Assembly: GCA_023139255.1 (NCBI GenBank)
Contig: JAGLNY010000011.1
Coordinates: 1-49,982, forward strand
From: Spirochaetales bacterium
Lineage (GTDB): Bacteria; Spirochaetota; Spirochaetia; JABMQR01
Direction of reading: 5' to 3'
Length of the DNA: 49,982 nt
Part shown: in pieces, positions 33,738 to 43,147 of the stretch
Layout: each line of letters starts with the position of its first letter
Numbering within the stretch: the first letter of the stretch is position 1
The notes under the pieces: generated by a model
The model's database searches: none
The model's input: the letters and a program-made list of their open reading frames with translations, nothing else
What the model was told of the DNA's origin: nothing
Made by a program: the position numbers and the translations under genes

Positions 33738-34268
33738 TTACAGGATTGATGCCCCGGTACTATCCATAGCAGCAATTACTGGAAAATCCTTGATCCCAAT
33801 CCGGAACAAGGCTTCCGGGCCGAATTCCTGGAATGCAATACATTCAATGGAATGTACTTTTTGTGCATACAGAGCACCGCAGCCGCCGAAAGCATAGAAA
33901 TAGACGGCCCCATTCCTTCGCACCGCTTCCTGCACCGTCTGGCTTCTCGATCCTTTTCCTATCATCCCGATAAGTCCTGCATCCAGCAGTTCCGGTGTAA
34001 ATAGATCCATCCTTGAGGATGTTGTAGGTCCGCAGGAGCCAATAACAGCCCCATTCGGGGCAGGAGCCGGACCCATGTAAAAAATCGTCTCATCTTTCAA
34101 CGAAACCGGCAGCTCTTTACCGGAATTGAGGAGCAGCTGAAACTGCTCATGTACCTGATCCCGTCCGACAAGCATGGTACCTGAAAGCAGTATTTCCTCC
34201 CCGACACGAATCCCGGCAGCTATCTTTTTTGACATCGGCAGTGTTATTGAACGAATACTATTCTTCAT
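33738..34268 (-). CDS. Class I fumarate hydratase, beta subunit
   Basis: Second subunit of an oxygen-sensitive Fe-S hydro-lyase (fumarate to malate, or the tartrate dehydratase relative). 176 aa. Family segments: MLVGRDQVHEQFQLLL, YMGPAPAPNGAVIGSCGPTT, LIGMIGKGSRS and FGGCGALYAQKV. It follows the alpha subunit by 3 nt. Split two-gene forms are common in anaerobes and archaea. Confidence 0.92.
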   Translation of the reverse strand: MKNSIRSITLPMSKKIAAGIRVGEEILLSGTMLVGRDQVHEQFQLLLNSGKELPVSLKDETIFYMGPAPAPNGAVIGSCGPTTSSRMDLFTPELLDAGLIGMIGKGSRSQTVQEAVRRNGAVYFYAFGGCGALYAQKVHSIECIAFQEFGPEALFRIGIKDFPVIAAMDSTGASIL

Positions 34269-34271
34269 TTA

Positions 34272-35135
34272 TCAGAATTCTCCCAGCACAATCTTCTGCT
34301 TTCTATCAGCCCAGCAGCTTATACTCACCCCAACGGGCATACCCGCTATATGTGTTGATTCAACCTCAATTTTTACTGCCATGGCGGTAGTAACCCCTCC
34401 CAATCCTCCTGGGCCAATATTCAAATTATTTATTTTCAATAAAATCTTTTTCTCAAGCTCTGCATAACTGCTTTTCGGATGCTTATCCAGAACATCCCTG
34501 AAAAGTGCCCTCTTTGAGAGAAGCATAGCCCGATCTGCCGTTCCGCCTATCCCGACACCAACAATAATCGGAGGACAGGGCTTCCCTCCTGCTGCTGAAA
34601 TAATCATGGTAACAGCATCAATTATTCCCTTTGTCCCGGCAGTAGGGTTGAGCATAACCAGTCCGCTGCAATTCTCGCTCCCAAACCCTTTAAGCATAAT
34701 TTGCAGGGTAAGCTGATTCCCGGGTACAATCTTGTGATATATTACTGCAGGGAGATTGTTGCCGGTATTCTCTCTTTGGAAAACGGGATCTTTCACCACA
34801 GAGTTTCGAAAAAAACCATCCGGGTACGCTGTTTCAATTCCTGTATTAACCGCTTTATCAATATCAGAAAGAATTATTGGGGCATCTGCACCGATATCCA
34901 CAAATACCAGGACCATTCCGGTATCCTGACACATAGGTATATGCATCTTCTCGGCAGTATCAAGATTTTCCAGGATTTTTCTGATAACCACAGCACCCCT
35001 GGAACCAGCCTTCTCTTCTTTGACAGCAGCTTCCTGCAGGGCTTCCCTGACATCACTTGAAAGAACAACACCTGCATTCTTCACAGCTTCATATACAGAT
35101 TGTTCAATTCCTTCAAAGCTTATTGTTTTTTTCAT
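34272..35135 (-). CDS. Class I fumarate hydratase, alpha subunit
   Basis: Carries the iron-sulfur cluster. About 287 aa from the ATG at 35135; an in-frame TTG 18 nt upstream is less likely. Family segments: HIPMCQDTGMVLVFVDIG (first cluster Cys), GSENCSGLVMLNP (second), IIVGVGIGGTAD and LNIGPGGLGGVTTAMAVKI. The beta gene follows at once. It feeds the TCA cycle or fumarate metabolism; tartrate dehydratase is an alternative of the same family. Confidence 0.92.
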   Translation of the reverse strand: MKKTISFEGIEQSVYEAVKNAGVVLSSDVREALQEAAVKEEKAGSRGAVVIRKILENLDTAEKMHIPMCQDTGMVLVFVDIGADAPIILSDIDKAVNTGIETAYPDGFFRNSVVKDPVFQRENTGNNLPAVIYHKIVPGNQLTLQIMLKGFGSENCSGLVMLNPTAGTKGIIDAVTMIISAAGGKPCPPIIVGVGIGGTADRAMLLSKRALFRDVLDKHPKSSYAELEKKILLKINNLNIGPGGLGGVTTAMAVKIEVESTHIAGMPVGVSISCWADRKQKIVLGEF

Positions 35136-35176
35136 ACCACCCACTATACCCAAAAATATCCCTTTAACCTAGGGGA

Positions 35177-38146
35177 CTAAATTACCAGTGTCTGGATATT
35201 ATTTATGATTTGCGGAAGTTTCTTGCGATTTGCATCAACCTGTTTCCTGCCGGCTATTGTGACAGATGCTGTCTCTCCGGAATCATATGCAGCAATCAGG
35301 GTTCCTGCTGCCTGGGAAATGGTATCTTTTGTCATTGAGAAAAACTCTTCACGTCTTTTCTGGCGGAGTTCATCGGTTATACCATAGAGACACCTGCGGA
35401 ATCCAAGCATACTTTTCTCACGAGGGGTAAGCGGTCTCAAATCTCTGCTAATTAAAGAAATTATTGATTTCTCTATAAGTGAAGGATTAATATTCCCATC
35501 AGCCACCCTGCGAATTGAATCAATGAAATCCTGATAAGTGCCGGCAATACGCGGGTCCCGGTACGATGACATAGTGAAAAGACCCTCAAGTAAATTTACT
35601 TCAGCATGCGCGCCATAAGCACCACCCTGAACACGTATCTTCTCCCAGAGGAAATTTGTCGTAATAATATGTGAAAGCACGGTATAAGCGGATTGCCCGG
35701 AATCAGATACTCGCGGAGCTGGAAGGACTATTGCATTAAACGCAACATCAGTTGATGTTACAAAGGTTTCAAAAGATACGGGATCCATCAAATTTTCATT
35801 TTTTGTTTGATCTTTATTACCGACAGCAACTGAATTTCCTGGCTGGAAATTGTTGAAAAACTTCCCGGCAGTTCGTCCAAGTGATTCCTGAAATGAATCA
35901 TCAGCAGTTATATTATAGGTCAAACGGTTCTGTAAAAAAATTTTCTGTCGTATACTTTCCAAAACAGAACCAATTTTATCCAGTTCTTCATCAGAGGCAT
36001 TCTGCAGTGGTTGAATAAATGCAAGCTGTTCAATTCCACGCCACTGTTCTTCAATAGCTGAAACTTCACGCATCCTGCTTGAAGCCCTAAGGCTCGCAAA
36101 AGCATTACCGGAAGGTATTATTGCTGAAGAAAAATCACTACTTTGTTCCTGGATTATATCCTTAATGCGCTTAATATCACTTAACTCTGATTTTCCCAGA
36201 ATATTAAAAATTAAATCCAGTGCGGTTTTGACTTCCTTCTCCAGGACTTTGCAGCGAAAAAAGAGAAATCTTGATGCAGAATCTGACTCAACCGGGGATC
36301 CGGTATCCAGGAAAACATAAAACCCGCCGGTTTTTTCAGCAAGCAACTGTGAGACCTCATTATAGCTATGTCCGGGAATCCCCGTCATATAAATCAATCT
36401 ACTAAACAGGGGTAAGAGTTTTTCCTCTTCCACTGACAGCCCGCTAATATCAAAAGAAAAATCAATATAAACAATTCCATTGGTGAAAAATGTATGGCGA
36501 TATCCCGGCAGTTCTTTCAAACTGGCAGCCTGAGTTTCAATAGTACTCACTTTTTCAGGCATGTCATCAATCGACAACCCGGGAATACTTTCAAGAGCCT
36601 CTTCAGTATCAGCCTGATCATGATATATTTTTAGTTTTTGCTGGTCATCCTGAATACGCCTAAGATCTTTTTTATTTGCCTTGCTTTCAGTTTCACGGGC
36701 TGATTTTCGGATCAATGCATTCTGTTTATCAATATAATTCTTATTGGGAATTACAGTTACCAATGAACGATGTGAATTCTGCAGCAGGTGCTTTGTTACA
36801 AACGTCTCAAGGTACGATTTATCTTCTCCCAGGTGCTTTTTAACTATTTCCATAACCGAATTAAATACAAGTGTAGTTTCCGGGTCGGCTCCATGAAGCC
36901 ACCCCCGCAGCGATCTGGACATTGCCCGCAGCCCCTGAGGAACGCCGCCCCGCATTTCCCTGTGATGAAACTCGATTCTCTTAACAGCAGATGATATATA
37001 CTTTTTCGGTATTCCCTTCTTAACTAATTTTTCCAGACATTGCAGGATAAGTTTCTCAAAATCCGGAACATATTCCGAAAGTATCCCCTTAATACCAATA
37101 CTGAATACTATTTCCCGAAAATCGGCCTCCATACCACTCATAGATGCTATGTCCCTTCCCAGCCCGGATTCTATGATCGCCCGATAAAGAGGCGCCCCTG
37201 GATTACCTAAAAGAGTTTCTGTTAATACTTCAAGTGTCATGACCTCAACAGGATTAGTAGCAGTACCTGCTATCCAGTTAATTATTGCTGAGCCTCTCGT
37301 ATCTTCGTTATCCCCTTCCATACCGGGACTGTTAAAGGTATATGATTCAGGTTTTCTCCATGTTCTTGGAACCGAAATGGCAGAGTCGGTTTTTATCGCG
37401 GTAAATTGATGCAGGAATTTTTCTTCCAGAAACTGCAGATGCTCTTCCGTCGGAATATCACCGTATAAAAAAACCCGACAGTTTGATGGATGGTAATATT
37501 CAGCGTGAAAGCCGTGAAACTCTTCATATGAGAGATTTATTATTTCAGTAGGGGTTCCACCAGAATCCATTCCATATGGTGTATCGGGGAAAAGAGATCT
37601 GTAGGATTTAACCGCAGTAATTGAATCGTGATCGGAATATGCTCCCCGCATTTCATTAAATACTATCCCGTCAAAAGAAATTTTTCCCTTCGGACTACTT
37701 ATAATCCGTACACCTTCCTGATGGAATACCTCTTTTCTCAATAAAGGAAAAAAAACGGCATCACCATATACATCAAATAAATGAAAAAAGTCTTTCTTTA
37801 ACGGGGATGCAGCAGGATAAATAGTTTTATCCGGAAATGTAAATGCATTGAGAAAAGTCTGTGCACTCCCCTTCATCAATTCAAGAAACGGGTCTTTAAC
37901 CGGGAATCTCCTGGAACCGGCTAGTACAGAGTGCTCAAGTATGTGGGCAGTCCCGTTATTGTTTTTGGGTGGAGTCTTGAAAATAAAAGCAAAAAAATTT
38001 TCAGGGTCCGGGGTATGAATATGAAAAAGATCAAGTCCTGTAGCAGTATGGTTCAATCTAATTCCAGCACCATCATATTCAGATAAATCTGTTCGAGAAA
38101 CTACTGTGAATCCATGAAGAGAACTACCTGGTTTTAATAATTCCAT
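35177..38146 (-). CDS. M16C zinc metalloprotease (PreP-like)
   Basis: Large peptidase of about 990 aa that degrades short peptides in a closed chamber. The inverted zinc motif HILEH lies in NGTAHILEHSVLAGSRRFPV, followed by ELMKGSAQTFLNAFTFPDKT, the presequence-protease signature; the distal Glu lies in the region IVFNEMRGAYSD. The C-terminal half is the inactive M16 repeat. The start is uncertain: ATG at 38146 has no close RBS, while TTG codons at 38155 and 38161 lie near AAAAGGGG. No signal peptide. Confidence 0.93.
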   Translation of the reverse strand: MELLKPGSSLHGFTVVSRTDLSEYDGAGIRLNHTATGLDLFHIHTPDPENFFAFIFKTPPKNNNGTAHILEHSVLAGSRRFPVKDPFLELMKGSAQTFLNAFTFPDKTIYPAASPLKKDFFHLFDVYGDAVFFPLLRKEVFHQEGVRIISSPKGKISFDGIVFNEMRGAYSDHDSITAVKSYRSLFPDTPYGMDSGGTPTEIINLSYEEFHGFHAEYYHPSNCRVFLYGDIPTEEHLQFLEEKFLHQFTAIKTDSAISVPRTWRKPESYTFNSPGMEGDNEDTRGSAIINWIAGTATNPVEVMTLEVLTETLLGNPGAPLYRAIIESGLGRDIASMSGMEADFREIVFSIGIKGILSEYVPDFEKLILQCLEKLVKKGIPKKYISSAVKRIEFHHREMRGGVPQGLRAMSRSLRGWLHGADPETTLVFNSVMEIVKKHLGEDKSYLETFVTKHLLQNSHRSLVTVIPNKNYIDKQNALIRKSARETESKANKKDLRRIQDDQQKLKIYHDQADTEEALESIPGLSIDDMPEKVSTIETQAASLKELPGYRHTFFTNGIVYIDFSFDISGLSVEEEKLLPLFSRLIYMTGIPGHSYNEVSQLLAEKTGGFYVFLDTGSPVESDSASRFLFFRCKVLEKEVKTALDLIFNILGKSELSDIKRIKDIIQEQSSDFSSAIIPSGNAFASLRASSRMREVSAIEEQWRGIEQLAFIQPLQNASDEELDKIGSVLESIRQKIFLQNRLTYNITADDSFQESLGRTAGKFFNNFQPGNSVAVGNKDQTKNENLMDPVSFETFVTSTDVAFNAIVLPAPRVSDSGQSAYTVLSHIITTNFLWEKIRVQGGAYGAHAEVNLLEGLFTMSSYRDPRIAGTYQDFIDSIRRVADGNINPSLIEKSIISLISRDLRPLTPREKSMLGFRRCLYGITDELRQKRREEFFSMTKDTISQAAGTLIAAYDSGETASVTIAGRKQVDANRKKLPQIINNIQTLVI

Positions 38147-38327
38147 CTTTAGCAAGAGCAACCCCTTTTGTCAGAGCTTTCCATTATAGGTCAATCCCCA
38201 TAAGAAAGTAAATGAGACAATTTCAAAAAACAGGATATTTCTAAAGTTGCCTGGATTCATGAGTACATGGATCAATTTTACAAATTTCATTTTTTTATTC
38301 AATATATTTGCAAATATACCGCACTCA

Positions 38328-39404
38328 TCATGAGAATGGCGGTCCCTCAACGGCAAGAGCCAGTGCTGCTGAATCTGTAGCCAACCCAAGACAAACAGCT
38401 TCATGTTTACGCCTGATTTTCCCTGTGATATACCCGGCAGCAAACGCATCACCTGCCCCGATTGTCCTGATACTGGTTTTCCTGAAATGTTCAACATGAT
38501 TCCCGATATCCGGAGCTTCATGAAACATTCTCCCATCCTGGTTAATACTGACAACGCCTTTTTCACCATATTTAATAACATAATTACAGGCAAAATCCCT
38601 GGCATGCCCTACCCATTCCAGACACCTGCTTTCAACCTCACCAATGGGGCACTGAAAGAGAGCTGAAAACTCCTCTCCTGTCCCAAACAGTATCATACGT
38701 CTGTTATCGATAGCTCCTAACAGCAGATCCCTACAGCCTTCAACAACAAAAGGAGAGCCCAGATCAACTGCAGCATTAACAGTTTCTGGTAAATCCCGTA
38801 AAATTCTCCCGGCATAGGAGAGAGCAAATCCCTCGATGTAGATCCAGTCTGCCTTTTCTGCAGCCTGTGCTCCTTCCCTGGTAATGGAATATTTCTGTGA
38901 TACACCGGGAGAAACGATGATTGAAAATGTATCCTGCAAACCGGATGAAGCTGCATCCGGGCTGCCGGAGCTTTGGAGATATCTGCAGCACCCGGTAAAT
39001 CCCTCATCCTCAGATAGCAGCAATTCCAACCCGCTGGTTTCTGCTGCCCGCCTAAAGAGATCAGCGCCTTTATCTGTTCCGACAGCACCGCAAAATAAAA
39101 CAGAATATCCTGCACCGGCAAGGAGGCGTGCCGCGGTGAATGCACCCCCGCCTGGATACGCACGAACCCCATTACAGGCAATTATTCCACTTGCATTCGC
39201 CCTGCTTACAAAAATCATATTCCCATCATAAATCCGCTGTGAAAACGCATACAAATCACTGTTTTCAGTAGTTTCTCTATGTATTATCCCGCCTGGCTGT
39301 ATACCAGCGGCAAGGATTCCCTCTTCCGATACTTCAGCATACAAATCAATAAGAGGATTGCCGAAAATTACAACCCTAGCAGAGGAACCTGCATTTTTTT
39401 TCAT
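38328..39404 (-). CDS. PfkB-family carbohydrate/nucleoside kinase
   Basis: About 358 aa; start taken at 39404 because GGAG lies 6 nt upstream. PfkB motif 1 is GVRAYPGGGAFTAARLLAGA, and motif 2 with the catalytic Asp is TIGAGDAFAAGYITG. The N-terminal VVIFGNPLIDLYAEVSE fits the adenosine-kinase-like branch. The sugar or nucleoside substrate cannot be told. The 181 bp downstream to the M16C gene hold no gene. Confidence 0.88.
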   Translation of the reverse strand: MKKNAGSSARVVIFGNPLIDLYAEVSEEGILAAGIQPGGIIHRETTENSDLYAFSQRIYDGNMIFVSRANASGIIACNGVRAYPGGGAFTAARLLAGAGYSVLFCGAVGTDKGADLFRRAAETSGLELLLSEDEGFTGCCRYLQSSGSPDAASSGLQDTFSIIVSPGVSQKYSITREGAQAAEKADWIYIEGFALSYAGRILRDLPETVNAAVDLGSPFVVEGCRDLLLGAIDNRRMILFGTGEEFSALFQCPIGEVESRCLEWVGHARDFACNYVIKYGEKGVVSINQDGRMFHEAPDIGNHVEHFRKTSIRTIGAGDAFAAGYITGKIRRKHEAVCLGLATDSAALALAVEGPPFS

Positions 39405-39532
39405 CCAAAACTCCATTTCAGCATATCGAACCAATTTTTTACTACTCGATTACTATGATTAGCTCAGGGGTTCTTCGGAAAGATACTATCAGGACTTGTT
39501 AATTTCAGCAATCATCTGTTAGTATCGACAGT

Positions 39533-40522
39533 ATGAATAGAGACAGTATCCTATTACGCAGCAATCTATATGCCGGAACAAGAAAACACTTTTCAAGGAA
39601 GGGGTATCTTGAAGTAGAGACACCGGCTATTGCTTCAGGTCTCATCCCTGAACCAGCTATTCATGTTTTTGAGACATCCTTCTCCAGCCCCTTTTATCCA
39701 TCCGCCTCCTGCTGGTTAATTCCTTCTCCGGAGATTTTTATGAAGCAGCTATTGGCGGATGGGTCAGGAAATATTTTTCAGATCAGCAAATGTTTCAGAA
39801 ATAATGAGCAGATAGGGACTTGTCATAATCCTGAATTCTCCATGCTTGAGTGGTATACGGTTAATGCAGATTACAGGGATTCAATAGCACATACTGAAGA
39901 ATATTTTGCCGAAGTCGCCCCCCCCGGAACACCGGAGCATCTCCTTCCTCCTTTCAGAATCGAATCAATGCATAATCTGTGCTTAACATATGCGGGGATA
40001 GATCTGGACAAACTCCAGACCTTGGGAAAACTGAAAACAGCAGCATCCCGTCTGGGAATAACGGTATCAAACACTCCTGAAACCTGGGAATCTCTTTTTA
40101 ACCGAATTTTTCTTACCCTCGTTGAACCTGAGATCCCCCAGGATCGACCATTGGTAATTACAGAATATCCCGCCCAAATTCATTGTCTGGCGGCAAATGC
40201 AAAAAACCCGTATTATAAAGAACGTTGGGAACTATATGCCGCCGGCATTGAACTGGCAAATTGCTATAGCGAGGAAACTAACCCGGATCGTATTGAGGAA
40301 TTCTTCCGTGCAGAGTCAGCAGCATTCGCCACCCGTCCATACGCTCCAAATGCGGCAATCCCGGACATTCCTCATGATTTTCACAAGCTTTTCAGTAATC
40401 CCGCCAAACCGTTTCCCCGTTGTTCAGGAACTGCCCTGGGGCTGGACAGACTCCTGATGCTGTTTGGAGGATTTGATACTATTAAGGGGGTGATCTTATT
40501 CCCGCTATCTGATACAATTTGA
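39533..40522 (+). CDS. epmA: EF-P beta-lysine ligase EpmA
   Basis: Paralogue of class II lysyl-tRNA synthetase without the anticodon-binding domain, which attaches (R)-beta-lysine to EF-P. 329 aa, the expected size. Motif 1 region YLEVETPAIASGLIPEPAIH; motif 2 region FQISKCFRNNEQIGTCHNPEF, then SMLEWYTVNADY; motif 3 GTALGLDRLLMLFGG. The efp gene follows in the same direction and epmB lies 3 kb on, which strongly supports this call over a truncated lysS. Confidence 0.93.
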   Translation: MNRDSILLRSNLYAGTRKHFSRKGYLEVETPAIASGLIPEPAIHVFETSFSSPFYPSASCWLIPSPEIFMKQLLADGSGNIFQISKCFRNNEQIGTCHNPEFSMLEWYTVNADYRDSIAHTEEYFAEVAPPGTPEHLLPPFRIESMHNLCLTYAGIDLDKLQTLGKLKTAASRLGITVSNTPETWESLFNRIFLTLVEPEIPQDRPLVITEYPAQIHCLAANAKNPYYKERWELYAAGIELANCYSEETNPDRIEEFFRAESAAFATRPYAPNAAIPDIPHDFHKLFSNPAKPFPRCSGTALGLDRLLMLFGGFDTIKGVILFPLSDTI

Positions 40523-40626
40523 CAGCTTTTCCCTAGGAGTCTGTTTTATTGAGGTTCAGAGACTTGGAAACAGCAATAGTAACATCACAATTCCTGATGA
40601 ACAATAAAATAAGAGGACTGAAAAAT

Positions 40627-41190
40627 ATGATCAAAGCAGGCCAGATCGAAAAGGGCATGGCACTCCTGATTAAAGGGGCACCCTTTATAGTAGTAGAAAG
40701 AGAATTTGTGAACCCGGGCAAGGGATCAGCCTTTGTAAGAGCTAAACTGAAGAGCCCCAGCACAGGACGGGTTCTTCGTGAGACCATGAAAACACAGGAT
40801 TCTGTGGAGGATGTAACCGTTGATGATAGAGACAGTCAGTATCTCTACAATGATGGCGAAAACTATCATTTTATGAATACCAGTACGTACGATCAATTTG
40901 AGATCCCGATGGCATCTTTTGAAGATTATCAATACTTAATGAAAGACGGGGAAATTTACCGGATAATATTCTGGGAGACTACCCCGCTCGATATTATTAT
41001 TCCTTACAAGGTTGTGTATAAAGTGGCAGAAGCCCAGGATGCTATTAAGGGTGACACTGTAACCGGTGCTACAAAAGTAGTTGTTACTGAAACAGGGCTA
41101 AAAGTTAAAGTACCTATTTTTATTAAGCAGGGTGAAAACATTTTGGTCAATACGGAAACAAAGGAATATATCGAACGCGTTAATAAATGA
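40627..41190 (+). CDS. efp: Elongation factor P
   Basis: Relieves ribosome stalling at polyproline stretches. 187 aa from the ATG at 40627 (AGAGGA upstream); earlier in-frame starts would add an unlike extension. The modification loop is NPGKGSAFVRAKLKSP with Lys32 (PGKG), the Lys type used by EpmA; the terminal domain has TVTGATKVVVTETGLKVKVP and NTETKEYIERV. It overlaps the next gene by 4 nt. Confidence 0.97.
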   Translation: MIKAGQIEKGMALLIKGAPFIVVEREFVNPGKGSAFVRAKLKSPSTGRVLRETMKTQDSVEDVTVDDRDSQYLYNDGENYHFMNTSTYDQFEIPMASFEDYQYLMKDGEIYRIIFWETTPLDIIIPYKVVYKVAEAQDAIKGDTVTGATKVVVTETGLKVKVPIFIKQGENILVNTETKEYIERVNK

Positions 41191-42512
41191 CCGAAATGAA
41201 TAATCCCGATATGCTCCTGAAAAAACGAGTTAACAAAAAGGTCTTTTTCCGCTTTTGCGGAAAGGATCTTTCTTTTTATCTCTCAATGGGACTGTTTAGT
41301 AGTTTCGACATTGACTCAGGGACCAGATTTCTCTTACGTACTTTTGTCCAGGTCATTGATTTCAACAAAGTCCATCACCTTCTGGATGCCGGCTGCGGTA
41401 CCGGGGTTATCGCCATTTCGCTCAAGAAAGCCTTTCCCCACATCACTATTGATGCATTGGACAGGGACTGTCTTGCCCTTGAAATGACTGTTGAAAATGC
41501 CCGGCTAAATAATACAAAAATTTCAATATTCCCCGGACTTGATACTCTTTCTGTACAGCCCGATTTTCGCGATCCTTTTCGCGATTCTCATGTGTTCAGT
41601 ATAAACAGAAAAAAGTACGATATAATCACAACCAATATACCCGCGAAAGCAGGCTTGCCGGTATTACGACGATTCTTCCGCAATGGATTGGCCTCTTTGT
41701 CTGATTGCGGATATTTTGCTGTTGTTATAGTGGCATCCCTGCGTAAGACAGTTGAAAATTTATTAGCTGAGATGGATGCACAAACTATTCACGAAAATCA
41801 CACAAACAATCATTCGGTTTTTATTATTCAGCGCATTATGAATAATGGAATGACACCAATAGTTCCGGACGTCGCATTTCCCGGTCCTTATCTACGGAAT
41901 AATGAGTACCAATTTTCAGGTAGAAACATATCCTACACTTTGACAACCGTCTTCAATTTGCCTGGTTTTGACACAATCCCGCTTTCTGCCGCTGTGTCAA
42001 TTGATCTCTATACAAAAACAGACCCGATCCAGCAGTCATTCCTGTTCTGGAACCCGGGACAGGGACATTCGACGGTTATGATCCTGAAAGACAGATTTTC
42101 CCGCGGGAAAAAAGTTTTAAAAAATTGTCATTGTGTTCTATCCGGGAGAGATCTTCTGGCTCTACTTATATCCCGCTTTAACATTCAACAGGAATTCCCG
42201 GAATTATCCTGCAGAATTCTGCATACCCCGGGAATTGATTATCTTTCTGAAAATATCAACAATTTGGAAGGTGATTCATTTGATTTTATCGGTATAGAAC
42301 CTGACATCATACCCGGCTGCTCATTTGCGGAAATTCTTACCAAAAGCATACTTGAAATTATTTCTCCTTTTGGAAAAATGCTGATATCCGGGAAAAGTTC
42401 CGATATAGGCAGGATTGTGAATGCAAACGATTCTTCTGCCTCCTCTCTCACACTTACCCATTCAAAAAAAACAAAAGGATTCCGGGCGGTAATATTTTCT
42501 TACAAATTATAG
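41187..42512 (+). CDS. RsmC-like SAM-dependent methyltransferase
   Basis: 441 aa. The methyltransferase domain (about 45-215) has the SAM loop LLDAGCGTGVIAISLKKAFP, acidic DALDRD, and the catalytic-loop TTNIPAKAG in place of NPPF, as in the MTS-domain group related to 16S/23S rRNA guanine-N2 methyltransferases. The remaining 220 residues are not recognised; they include a second glycine- and proline-rich segment (SPFGKMLISGKSSDIG). Coupled to efp by a 4-nt overlap, so a role in translation is likely. Confidence 0.75.
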   Translation: MTEMNNPDMLLKKRVNKKVFFRFCGKDLSFYLSMGLFSSFDIDSGTRFLLRTFVQVIDFNKVHHLLDAGCGTGVIAISLKKAFPHITIDALDRDCLALEMTVENARLNNTKISIFPGLDTLSVQPDFRDPFRDSHVFSINRKKYDIITTNIPAKAGLPVLRRFFRNGLASLSDCGYFAVVIVASLRKTVENLLAEMDAQTIHENHTNNHSVFIIQRIMNNGMTPIVPDVAFPGPYLRNNEYQFSGRNISYTLTTVFNLPGFDTIPLSAAVSIDLYTKTDPIQQSFLFWNPGQGHSTVMILKDRFSRGKKVLKNCHCVLSGRDLLALLISRFNIQQEFPELSCRILHTPGIDYLSENINNLEGDSFDFIGIEPDIIPGCSFAEILTKSILEIISPFGKMLISGKSSDIGRIVNANDSSASSLTLTHSKKTKGFRAVIFSYKL

Positions 42513-42597
42513 GGTGCACGGCAGGGGATCTTCAGCATCAGCAGCATGAGAACTATGAGACCATGAGAAAAGTTTTCGATTGTATATTAATATTTTT

Positions 42598-42613
42598 TGT
42601 ATTACTTTATACA
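42598..42613. promoter_or_regulatory. Putative Rrf2 operator in its own promoter
   Basis: The dyad TGTAT-N6-ATACA lies just before a TATAAT at 42618-42623 and about 35 bp before the rrf2 start. Autoregulation through such a dyad is common in the Rrf2 family. No measured support. Confidence 0.45.
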
Positions 42614-42648
42614 TGACTATAATTCAAAGAATTCTAGTGGAGAATATC

Positions 42649-43110
42649 ATGAGGATTACTACAAAAGGGAGATATGCGTTGAGAGCAATTCTTCATATGG
42701 TTAAATATGGAACTGAAAAACCAATATCAATTCGTGTACTTTCAGAACAGACTTGTCTATCTCCTGAATTCCTGGAACAGATTTTTTTCAGACTTCGAAA
42801 ATCCGGGCTGATCACTTCAACGCGTGGTCCCGGGGGTGGATTTTCATTTATCAAAGACCCGTCAACTGTATCTATTGATGATATTTTTATGGCCATTGAT
42901 GAAGGGTATTTCATAACCCCGTGCTCAACCCTTGAGAACCTTGAGGATAGAGCGAATATTGAGAATCATGAAACACTGAACTGTGATTACTCTGATGATT
43001 GCTGTGCGTGTGGATTCTGGCAGCACACTTATAATGTTATGCGTGATTATTTCTCAAGTGTTTCCATACAGAATATTCTAGATGGTAAATTCCCGATAAT
43101 GGCAAAATAA
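42649..43110 (+). CDS. Rrf2-family regulator with Cys-rich sensor
   Basis: 153 aa from the ATG at 42649 (GGAG upstream); the longer frame from 42580 lacks support. The winged-helix DNA-binding part (about 1-70) is typical: MRITTKGRYALRAILHM, LSPEFLEQIFFRLRKSG, TRGPGGGFSF. Cysteines at 92, 112, 118, 119 and 121 could hold an Fe-S cluster as in IscR/NsrR, but their spacing (C-x19-C-x5-C) is wider than the usual three-Cys site. It may sense iron, NO or redox state. Targets unknown. Confidence 0.88.
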   Translation: MRITTKGRYALRAILHMVKYGTEKPISIRVLSEQTCLSPEFLEQIFFRLRKSGLITSTRGPGGGFSFIKDPSTVSIDDIFMAIDEGYFITPCSTLENLEDRANIENHETLNCDYSDDCCACGFWQHTYNVMRDYFSSVSIQNILDGKFPIMAK

Positions 43111-43147
43111 CAGCAGTTCCAGTTCCAGGAGCCTGTCAAACTTGATG

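Noticed and set aside
38171..38605. Frame overlapping the 3' end of the PfkB kinase gene
   Set aside because: It overlaps the conserved GAGDAFAAG region in another frame and has no support of its own.
39533..40522. Truncated lysyl-tRNA synthetase
   Set aside because: All three class II motifs are present at the normal EpmA length, and efp is the next gene.
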